Source: a bacterium (GTDB lineage: Bacteria > Patescibacteriota > Patescibacteriia > SG8-24). Taken from it: a stretch of DNA of 33,225 nucleotides. Every line of letters begins with the position of its first letter. The first letter of the stretch is position 1. The DNA is taken from assembly GCA_023246195.1 (NCBI GenBank), contig JAHFIW010000015.1, forward strand, positions 1 through 33,225, read 5' to 3'. Position numbers and translations under genes: made by a program. Below are positions 1-6,676 of this stretch, piece after piece. The notes under the pieces are model-generated. The model saw only the letters and a program-made list of their open reading frames with translations, searched no databases and was not told the DNA's origin.

Positions 1-2
1 CT

Positions 3-41
3 GTCCATCTGAAACGTGCAGATGGCAAACCGACCGCGTAA
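3..41 (+). CDS. Possible 3' tail of an upstream gene (partial)
   Basis: One frame is open from the window edge and reads VHLKRADGKPTA before a TAA at 39-41. The stop overlaps the AAGGAG ribosome binding site of the next gene, as in an operon junction. Too short to identify, and an open frame of this length can occur by chance. Confidence 0.25.
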   Translation, partial: VHLKRADGKPTA

Positions 42-50
42 GGAGCATTC

Positions 51-1190
51 ATGGGAATGAAGGAAACAGGCGAATTGCGTGGACGCGACGGGTTGCGAGA
101 AGGGCCGGATGGCCATGATCGCGAGACAGGAGGCATAAATGAGTACGTGAGAGTTCTTTACAAAAGGCAGTCCGATCTCTTTCAGCAGGACGAAGCGCAG
201 CGACGCCGATATTTCGAGCGTCACCCGACGTTCTTTGCCTGCCTGAAGTGCATGGACGGCCGGGTCGAGTTTCCTACCATGACCAAAACCGCGCGCGGCC
301 TCGTAAAGCCGTATCGCGCGGTCGGCGGGAAGTTCGAACTGTTCTGGCCGGCCTTTCAGCGTTCGCTCGCCCTGTGGGTGAAGCAGGCCATCATGCATGA
401 CGCGCATTCCTGCATCTTCGTCAGCAGTCACTTCTGTTCCTTCCGGCGCGACCTCGGTTGCAAGGGATGGGACAACGATGCCGAGGCGGCAATGTGCCAC
501 ATGCAGAAACTCTCGAGCCAGATGACCGAGGATTTCGGCGAGCAGCTGGTGGCCATTCCGACCAGCGTCGACACGTCATGCGACAACCTCATCCTGCACG
601 GGCCGGAAGGGCACGTCGTTTCCGGTGACACCCTTCGCGGCAAGGACATCGACGCGATTCGCGACGAGATCGGACTGGTCTTTCCGACCATGCCGCCGCA
701 GGTCGTCCGGGACCTGACGCCGTTCCTTCTTGGCAACGCCGAACGCGTCGCTGAAATCAAGGCCAACCCGAGAAACGTCCGCGAGATGGAGCACGACGAG
801 AGGGTCATCGCCCTCGGAGAAGGCTTTGACGGATTGGCCGCGGAGAACTTCGCCTTCATGAACAGCGATGTCAACCCGAATCTCGACTCGGCCGTCGTCA
901 TGGCCGCGAAGATGATTGAGCGAAAGGTGGACGTGGGCATGCGCCGCGAACAGGCGACGATCTTCACGAACATCTTCTACGGGGGCAGACGCGGCATCCT
1001 GAGCAGCCTGCCCGGCATGGACAAGAAATGCGCAGTTCGGCGCTCGCGCGGCCTTCAGGAGTTCGCGCAGATGCACATTCGAGAGCATTGCCCCGAGCTT
1101 TGGAGGTCGGGCCGCCTGCATTTCCTGACGGGCATTACCCGCGAACCGACTCGCGAGCTCGAAGTCATCGAGGAAGGAAAAGTCAGCTAG
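51..1190 (+). CDS. CsoSCA-like carbonic anhydrase family protein (probable)
   Basis: A 379-residue soluble protein with no signal peptide. Residues 67-71 read CMDGR, followed by H127 and C137 in a Cys-rich stretch (SSHFCS, then GCKGWDND). A C-x-D-x-R dyad with a later His and Cys is the layout of beta-type carbonic anhydrases, in particular the carboxysome shell type CsoSCA, which would make C67, H127 and C137 zinc ligands and D69/R71 the dyad. There are no carboxysome or RuBisCO genes here, so a carboxysome role is not implied; bicarbonate supply or a different zinc chemistry is possible. The ATG at 51 has AAGGAG at 40-45. The first 30 residues look unconserved, and a second strong Shine-Dalgarno before an out-of-frame ATG at 139 makes the N-terminus uncertain. 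A terminator follows. The family call rests on motif memory, not alignment. Confidence 0.5.
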   Translation: MGMKETGELRGRDGLREGPDGHDRETGGINEYVRVLYKRQSDLFQQDEAQRRRYFERHPTFFACLKCMDGRVEFPTMTKTARGLVKPYRAVGGKFELFWPAFQRSLALWVKQAIMHDAHSCIFVSSHFCSFRRDLGCKGWDNDAEAAMCHMQKLSSQMTEDFGEQLVAIPTSVDTSCDNLILHGPEGHVVSGDTLRGKDIDAIRDEIGLVFPTMPPQVVRDLTPFLLGNAERVAEIKANPRNVREMEHDERVIALGEGFDGLAAENFAFMNSDVNPNLDSAVVMAAKMIERKVDVGMRREQATIFTNIFYGGRRGILSSLPGMDKKCAVRRSRGLQEFAQMHIREHCPELWRSGRLHFLTGITREPTRELEVIEEGKVS

Positions 1191-1199
1191 TCTTCGTTG

Positions 1200-1228
1200 C
1201 GCCGTCCCTGTCGGGGCGGCGTTTTTTT
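1200..1228 (+). terminator. Rho-independent terminator after the CsoSCA-like gene
   Basis: A 9-bp GC-rich stem (1200-1208 with 1213-1221, one G-T pair) and a TGTC loop are followed by seven T residues. It lies 10 bases past the stop codon and isolates this gene from the next one. Confidence 0.9.
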
Positions 1229-1242
1229 ATGCGCAAAAAGTC

Positions 1243-1269
1243 TTGACAATGAAGGTTTTTCCTGATAAT
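1243..1269 (+). promoter_or_regulatory. Promoter for the 230-residue protein
   Basis: A perfect -35 box TTGACA (1243-1248) and a -10 box GATAAT (1264-1269) are separated by a short 15-base spacer. A second reading with a 17-base spacer gives TAATTT at 1266. It lies between a terminator and the gene start, so it should drive this gene alone. Confidence 0.65.
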
Positions 1270-1276
1270 TTCTGCT

Positions 1277-1291
1277 GTCCCGCTGCGGGAC
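1277..1291 (+). other. Hairpin in the 5' leader
   Basis: GTCCCG (1277-1282) and CGGGAC (1286-1291) form a perfect 6-bp stem with a CTG loop. It begins a few bases after the expected transcription start and ends four bases before the AAAGGAG ribosome binding site. It could protect the 5' end or affect ribosome access; no T run follows, so it is not a terminator. Confidence 0.5.
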
Positions 1292-1307
1292 GGAAAAGGA
1301 GCTCTTT

Positions 1308-2000
1308 ATGACGAAGAACACGAGTGATCCCGTGACGGCGCTTCGGACGACCTTGGAGCCGCACCTTGCGCGAATCGACGTCTTCAGCGAGACCGGTCAC
1401 GAACGGGTATTCGATACGCTGATCGATGCGGCGCGGAGCATCTCCGACCGTCTCGAAGACAACAAACCGTACCTCTTCGACGACGGCGGCGATACGCGAC
1501 CGTACGGCCAATCCGTCTCTGCGCTGAATGCGCTGTTCAGCGGCTATGGAGAATGGGGCGAGGTGCCCATGTCGTTTGCCAAGCCGTACGAAAAGCCGAA
1601 TTGGATGGATGCTCGCGGCTATGACGAGAGCATCATCAAGAGCTACGACGATACTCTCGCCGTGCTCATCCGTGAACGGCTCAACGGGAAATTCATGGCG
1701 GAATATCCGCGCTACCGTTTCGTCCGCGCGGCGCTCGACATGACGTTCGAACGACGGATCTGCCGGGCATTCGACGGTTCCAGGCTGCTGCCCCATGTCG
1801 TCGCGGAACAGGTCGAGGAGAACGTCCTCGAAACGCTCGCCTACGGCCTGACCCTCGTTCTTGGCAAGTCGCCTCGCGAGAGGTTGATGCAGTCCGAGTC
1901 GCTGGCGAAACTCGCCGAGACGTTCACCTGCGTCATTCCCGTCGGCAAGACGCCGACCAACGTCGCCGTCTATCGCCGCATGCTCGTGCTCGTCGCCTAG
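1308..2000 (+). CDS. Hypothetical protein, 230 residues
   Basis: Not recognised. The start is well supported: AAAGGAG at 1295-1301 and ATG at 1308, with a good promoter upstream and a terminator 15 bases after the stop. The product is soluble, without signal peptide or membrane segment, and looks mostly helical, with a Tyr/Trp/Asp-rich middle (residues about 70-110). No catalytic motif was seen. It is a single-gene transcription unit convergent with the Ehr-like operon, so its context says nothing about function. Confidence 0.75.
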   Translation: MTKNTSDPVTALRTTLEPHLARIDVFSETGHERVFDTLIDAARSISDRLEDNKPYLFDDGGDTRPYGQSVSALNALFSGYGEWGEVPMSFAKPYEKPNWMDARGYDESIIKSYDDTLAVLIRERLNGKFMAEYPRYRFVRAALDMTFERRICRAFDGSRLLPHVVAEQVEENVLETLAYGLTLVLGKSPRERLMQSESLAKLAETFTCVIPVGKTPTNVAVYRRMLVLVA

Positions 2001-2014
2001 ACGGCGCGGAACGC

Positions 2015-2047
2015 AAAGCCCCTCCGGTTATCGGAAGGGCTTTTTTT
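2015..2047 (+). terminator. Terminator between convergent units
   Basis: AAAGCCC (2015-2021) pairs with GGGCTTT (2037-2043), and TCCG with CGGA inside, with one C-A mismatch, followed by a run of seven T (2041-2047). It ends the plus-strand unit. Read on the minus strand the hairpin is followed by only three T, so it may end the Ehr-like operon (stop at 2056) less efficiently. Confidence 0.85.
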
Positions 2048-2055
2048 ATCATCGA

Positions 2056-3609
2056 TTACATGTCCGTGCCGCTGTAGGACAGGTCCAGGCTTTTGTTGCA
2101 TAGCGGGAAGTCGGGAACGATGTTGCCAGGTCCGATTTCGCCGAACAGCGCCCAGTTGCAGAAGGACGGATCGCGCGGCATGCAGCGATCGATGCGTCCG
2201 CTCTTGATGCGCAGCGCGCACAGGATCTCACCGCGCCAGGATTCGACTGCTCCCAGGGCGATGCCGTCCTTTGCGTGGCATTCGGCACGGATCGGCCCGG
2301 CGGGCATGGTCGCAGTCAATTCGGCGATCAGCCGTGAGGAATCCTCGAGTTCGCGCACGCGCGCGATGAAGCGGGCGTAGACGTCACCGGACCGTTCCTC
2401 TACCAGGGTCGGTCGGAATGCGGCGTAGGCGGCGTAAGGGTGCGTGAGGCGTACGTCGCGGCCGATGCCGGAGGCGCGGGCAGGAAGGCCCTTCGCGCCG
2501 AGGGCGAGCGCGCCTTCCCTGGAAAGCACGCCGGTCGTCTCGAGGCGTTCGCGTTCACCGTCGGAAGAGAGGCACATGGCGAGGAATGACCGCATCTCCG
2601 CGTCGGCCTCCTTGATGACGAGCGCAATTTCCCTTAACGCCTCATCTTTCAGGTCAGCCGCCAGACCTCCCGGCACGATGGCTCCGCGCCAAAAGCGGTT
2701 GCCGAAGAGCTTGGCCGAAAGGCGCACCAGGCGTTCCTTGATGCGGAAGCCGTTGGCCGCCATCACGGTGTAGCCGGTGCCATTGCCGGCGATATTGGCC
2801 AGGTCATGCATGTGCATGCTGACACGTTCAAGTTCGCACAGCAGGCTGCGGGAAGCTTCGGCACGTTCGGGTACGCGACATCCGGCGATGGACTCGACCG
2901 CCTGGCAAAACGCAAGCGCGTTCGAGACGGACATGTCGCCGGACAAACGCTCGATGAACGGCAGGGCTTCGGTCGGCGTCTTGCCCTCGAGCAGCTTCTC
3001 GACGCCCTTGTGCGTGAAGAACAGCTTGCCTTCGAGGGTGATGATGCGCTCCCCTGCCACGTTGAATCGGAAATGGCCGGGCTCGATGACGCCGGCATGA
3101 ATGGGGCCGACGGGAATTTCGTAGACGCCTTCTCCTTCCACATGGTGCATGGGATACGGCACGTCGGCGTGAGCGAGCTTGGTATTCCAAGCGAAGTCCT
3201 TACGCAAAGGATGCGTGCCTTCCGGTACGTTTTCATGATGCACAAGCCGTCGCGGATCCGGATGGCCTTCGGCGACGATGCCGAACATGTCCATGGCGTA
3301 GCGTTCGTACCAGTGGGCAGCGACGACCTTGGCCGTCACTGAGGGATAACGCGGAGCGTCCTCGGGCAGCTTTGCGGAGAGCATCAGCCATCCGTGCGCC
3401 TCATCGAGCGCGAACGCGACGTGGACGCCGAAACTGCCGTCGGTCTCGCGGTCATCAGTGGCGTAGAGGAGGGACAGCGGCAGGCCATTTTCGGAGAGCA
3501 GCGCGCAGGCATCCGCCAACTTTTCCGGCGCGATTGCCGCCAGCGTCAAGCCGTTCCTGGTTTCGCCGACCTGACCTCCTGCCAGGTCGATGTAGTCGTG
3601 GGTGGTCAT
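2056..3609 (-). CDS. Ehr-type catalytic-subunit homologue (HyfG/HycE-like), NiFe ligands lost
   Basis: A 517-residue fusion of a NuoC-like domain (about 1-140) and a NuoD/NiFe large-subunit domain (about 155-517), the same architecture as HycE and HyfG. Landmarks: the NuoC segment HWYERYAMDMFG, IHAGVIEPGHFRF near 170, and VPERA at 246-250. In active group 4 NiFe hydrogenases the metal is held by ERICGIC and DPCxSC. Here these read ERLSGDM (S223, M226) and DLSYSGTDM (S511, G514), so all four ligands are gone although the surrounding alignment is good. The protein also ends at TDM, where HycE has a tail that is removed during maturation. It cannot bind a NiFe centre in the known way. This is the hallmark of energy-converting-hydrogenase-related (Ehr) complexes, whose function is unknown. 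Last gene of the operon, 3 bases after the HyfF-like gene. Confidence 0.88.
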   Translation of the reverse strand: MTTHDYIDLAGGQVGETRNGLTLAAIAPEKLADACALLSENGLPLSLLYATDDRETDGSFGVHVAFALDEAHGWLMLSAKLPEDAPRYPSVTAKVVAAHWYERYAMDMFGIVAEGHPDPRRLVHHENVPEGTHPLRKDFAWNTKLAHADVPYPMHHVEGEGVYEIPVGPIHAGVIEPGHFRFNVAGERIITLEGKLFFTHKGVEKLLEGKTPTEALPFIERLSGDMSVSNALAFCQAVESIAGCRVPERAEASRSLLCELERVSMHMHDLANIAGNGTGYTVMAANGFRIKERLVRLSAKLFGNRFWRGAIVPGGLAADLKDEALREIALVIKEADAEMRSFLAMCLSSDGERERLETTGVLSREGALALGAKGLPARASGIGRDVRLTHPYAAYAAFRPTLVEERSGDVYARFIARVRELEDSSRLIAELTATMPAGPIRAECHAKDGIALGAVESWRGEILCALRIKSGRIDRCMPRDPSFCNWALFGEIGPGNIVPDFPLCNKSLDLSYSGTDM

Positions 3610-3612
3610 AGG

Positions 3613-5085
3613 CTACCGGGTAAGGTTTCGGGACAGCGTCATGAAGAAGTCGCGGCCGGGGGCGTTCAGCAGTGCGAATCCGAGCGCGAAACACAGGATG
3701 ATGCCGATGAGCATGGCGACGTTCGCCAGGTTCCAACGTTCGCTGCCGGTAGCATGCGTCCGCGGTTCGGCCGTCTCTGACGAGAAAAGCATCTCGATCG
3801 CCGATCGCATCATGCCAAAGCCGATCATTACCAGCAGCGCTAGAATGATGACCGTGAGCAGCGGCTGGCGTGTCAGGCCGTACGACGTCATGATGTACTC
3901 GCTCATGAACAGGGCTGAAGGCGGTGCCGCGAGCAGTGCCAACAGGCCGATGAAGAACAGTACGCCGGTCTTCGGCCGACGTTCGACGACGCCTCGCACG
4001 TCGGCAATGCGCGTAGACCCGTACTCGTGCAGCATTTCGCCTGCGCCGACGAAGAGCGCCGGTTTGGCCAAGGCGTGTCCTGCCATGTGCATCATCGCCG
4101 CGAAGGTGCCCAACGGTCCGAGGCCGACCGCAAAAGCCATCAGTCCCATGTGTTCCACGGAAGAATAAGCCAGCATGCGCTTGTAGTTTTTCTGTACCAG
4201 CATGATGAACGACGGCAGCGCTACCGAAAGCGTGCCGAAAGTCAGGAAGAACGTATCGGTCCAGCCGGATGATCCCGAGGCGGCATCGACGATCAGCTTG
4301 GCGCGAAGCAGCACCGCAAAGGCGACGTTGAGGAGGATGCCGGAAAGCATCGCGGAAATCGGCGAAGGAGTCTTGCTGTGCGCGTCCGGAAGCCAGGTGT
4401 GCATCGGCACGAAGCCCACCTTGGTACCGACGCCGATGAACAGGAAGACGAATGCCCAACGCAGCGTGTCGAGCGACAGCGAGCCGGCGTATGCCGACAG
4501 CGACGACAGGGTGAGCGCGCCGGCACCAAGGTTCGCGCCGACGGCCGAATGGATGAGCATGAGCACGCCGAGCAGTCCGAGGGTGATGCCCGTGGAACAG
4601 ATGACGATGTATTTCCACGCGGCCTCCACTGCGCCGCGAGAACGGTCAAAAGCTACCAGCAGGGTGGTGGTCAGCGTCGTGGATTCGAGGGCGATCCAGA
4701 GCAGCGCCAAGTTGTCGGCGGCGACCGCCGTCCACATGGACAGTACGAACAGCATGAAGAACAGGATGAACGTCTTTTCGTTGGCCGGAGTGATAGTCCC
4801 CTTTTTTTGGCCGTGCGCCAGATAGTGGGTTGCGGCCAACGAGGCGAGCGCGGCGACGATCGCCACGAGACTGATCATGTAGGAGGCGAAGCGGTCGACC
4901 CGAACCGGTCCCCAGGCGGATGGCGTGCCGGAGAGCAATACGGGAACGGCGACGAACGCGGCGGCGGTGCACGAAAGCAGCGCGCCAAACAGGAAGTTGC
5001 GGCGGCGGGCGGCGCTGCTGATCGGCAGGAACGCCGCGGCGGCGGAAGCGAGGGCGAGGAAGAAAGGAAACAGTGGATGCGACAT
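3613..5085 (-). CDS. Antiporter-like membrane subunit (HyfF/NuoN-like)
   Basis: A 490-residue protein with about 13-14 hydrophobic helices, of the proton-conducting transporter (Mrp/NuoL/M/N) family. The two residues that define the channel are present: E134 in LLWIALESTT (helix 5) and K222 in GVGTKVGFVPMHTWLPDAH (helix 7). H229 in the same loop is also conserved. Where HyfB has a Lys in the next broken helix, this protein has Asn (SGILLN), which is usual for HyfF-type subunits. Expected to carry H+ or Na+ through the membrane arm. It starts 1 base downstream of the HyfE-like stop codon, so translation is probably coupled. Confidence 0.88.
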   Translation of the reverse strand: MSHPLFPFFLALASAAAAFLPISSAARRRNFLFGALLSCTAAAFVAVPVLLSGTPSAWGPVRVDRFASYMISLVAIVAALASLAATHYLAHGQKKGTITPANEKTFILFFMLFVLSMWTAVAADNLALLWIALESTTLTTTLLVAFDRSRGAVEAAWKYIVICSTGITLGLLGVLMLIHSAVGANLGAGALTLSSLSAYAGSLSLDTLRWAFVFLFIGVGTKVGFVPMHTWLPDAHSKTPSPISAMLSGILLNVAFAVLLRAKLIVDAASGSSGWTDTFFLTFGTLSVALPSFIMLVQKNYKRMLAYSSVEHMGLMAFAVGLGPLGTFAAMMHMAGHALAKPALFVGAGEMLHEYGSTRIADVRGVVERRPKTGVLFFIGLLALLAAPPSALFMSEYIMTSYGLTRQPLLTVIILALLVMIGFGMMRSAIEMLFSSETAEPRTHATGSERWNLANVAMLIGIILCFALGFALLNAPGRDFFMTLSRNLTR

Positions 5086-5086
5086 A

Positions 5087-5737
5087 TCAATCCGTAAGTT
5101 CGTTCAGGGCCTGCGTGTTTTCCGTGCCGTACAGCTCGCGGACGCGGCCGCTGACCGTGCCCATCAGCACGATGCCGAACGTCAGCGTCATGAGGATTCC
5201 CAGCTCGACCAAGAAGGGCAGGTCGCGGATGACGGCGAAGGAGAACGCGGCAATGCCGTTTTCCATCACCAGGAAGCCCATCACCTGCGAGAGCAGGTCG
5301 CGGCGCAGCACCATCATGGCCAAACCGATCATGACCATGGCGACGGCGACAAGCAGGAGGTATTCCGGATCCGCTCCGGCGGCGAAGGGAGAACGCAGCG
5401 CCATTGCCGTGACCACCGTGATGAGTACGGTGATGACGATGTAGGTGGGCGCCGGACGGAGCGTGGATGAAAGACGCATGGACATGCCTGCGCGATCAGC
5501 CGCGCGGGTGATGACTGCGGGGATGATGAGCGCCTTGAGGGCGATGGCGGTCGCCGCGAGCAGGTAGAGTTCCGGCGCATTGCGTTCGAAGGCCAGTCCT
5601 GCGACGAAGAGTCCGAGAAAGAGGGCCGAGGCCGCATAGGATCGCACGAGCGTGTGAAAACGCAGCGCCCCTGCCGCACGGATGGATGTTGCCAGCGTAG
5701 CGCCGGCCAGAATGGCGTTGATGAGCGTGATGTGCAT
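5087..5737 (-). CDS. HyfE-like membrane subunit (NuoK-related)
   Basis: A 216-residue protein with six or seven hydrophobic segments. The C-terminal part carries QVMGFLVMENGI with E159, matching the membrane glutamate of NuoK (E36 helix), and K68 sits in a helix (ALKALIIP). HyfE proteins supply the NuoK-like ion path linking the NuoH-like subunit to the antiporter subunits. Length matches E. coli HyfE (about 216). It lies between the HyfC-like and HyfF-like genes, as in hyf operons. No frame or length anomaly. Confidence 0.85.
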   Translation of the reverse strand: MHITLINAILAGATLATSIRAAGALRFHTLVRSYAASALFLGLFVAGLAFERNAPELYLLAATAIALKALIIPAVITRAADRAGMSMRLSSTLRPAPTYIVITVLITVVTAMALRSPFAAGADPEYLLLVAVAMVMIGLAMMVLRRDLLSQVMGFLVMENGIAAFSFAVIRDLPFLVELGILMTLTFGIVLMGTVSGRVRELYGTENTQALNELTD

Positions 5738-5743
5738 AAGGGT

Positions 5744-6676
5744 TCAGGCGAGCGCGAGTATCAGGCCGGCGAGAGCCGTCAGGAAGGCGATGGTCATGTA
5801 TTCCTGCATGCGATAAAACCGCATTTTTGCCATCGATGATTCCAGAAGCGCAAGCAGCCCCATCGCGGCGCAGAGCTTGAATACCGTGCTGGCGATGATC
5901 ATGAGCATTGCCGAAACTCCCGAATCGACTGTCATGAGCGGCATGGGAATGATGATGTTGGCGAACAGTATCGCGAACAGCGTGAGTTTGAGTGACGAGG
6001 CATACTCGAGCATGGCCAGATACGGACCGGAGTATTCCAGCACCATCGCCTCGTGCACCATGGTAAGTTCAAGATGCGTTGCCGGATTATCGACGGGATA
6101 CCGCGCGTTTTCGGACAGTGCCACGAAAACGAAAGCGATCAGGCTAAGCAGCAGGCCAGGATGCCGCAACAGTCCCATGCCGGTCACGGAAAGCATTTTG
6201 GCGACAGTGCCGCTGCCACTGGTCACGGCGAAAGCCGCGAAGACGGCGATGATCGACGGTTCCACCAGCGCGACCAGCGTCATTTCGCGGCTGGCACCCA
6301 TGCCACCGAAGGCGCTGCCCGGATCGAGTCCTCCGAGCACCAGGAATACCGCGCCGAGCGCGAGCAGTCCGGCGACTACGATAAAGTCGCCGCTCGCCGA
6401 AAGCGCTCCGTCAACGGAGGTCAACGGGAGAAGCAGCGCCACGAGCGCGGTGCTCGCCAGTACCGCGTACGGAGCCAGGCGAAACACCCACGAGACCGTT
6501 GGCGAAATGACCATTTCTTTCCTGAGGAGCGTGGCGTAAGTGACATACGGAAGAAGCGGCGACGCGCCGTGCCTGCCCTGCAATCGAGCCTTGCACCAGC
6601 GGACAAGTCCGGTAGCGAACGGGGCTAGAGCCAGGATGACCGCTCCCTGGATGACGGTGAGGAGGATGGGCGTCAT
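5744..6676 (-). CDS. NuoH-like membrane subunit (HyfC/HycD-like)
   Basis: A 310-residue protein with about eight membrane helices, related to NuoH. It keeps the charged loop and helix residues of the family: E131 in FGGMGASREM, E139 in ALVEP, E189 in SENARYPVDNP, and E203, E209 and E214 in HLELTMVHEAMVLEYSG. These line the funnel that links the peripheral arm to ion transfer. I chose the ATG at 6676 because it overlaps the upstream stop as ATGA; an in-frame ATG at 6688 would add four residues (MHRH). The loops that contact the redox subunits look intact even though those subunits have lost their cofactors. Confidence 0.87.
   Translation of the reverse strand: MTPILLTVIQGAVILALAPFATGLVRWCKARLQGRHGASPLLPYVTYATLLRKEMVISPTVSWVFRLAPYAVLASTALVALLLPLTSVDGALSASGDFIVVAGLLALGAVFLVLGGLDPGSAFGGMGASREMTLVALVEPSIIAVFAAFAVTSGSGTVAKMLSVTGMGLLRHPGLLLSLIAFVFVALSENARYPVDNPATHLELTMVHEAMVLEYSGPYLAMLEYASSLKLTLFAILFANIIIPMPLMTVDSGVSAMLMIIASTVFKLCAAMGLLALLESSMAKMRFYRMQEYMTIAFLTALAGLILALA

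Noticed and set aside
3455-4618. 387-residue minus-strand open frame
   Set aside because: Overlaps the HyfF- and HyfG-like genes in another frame; Arg/His-rich with no motif, and those genes are clearly recognised.
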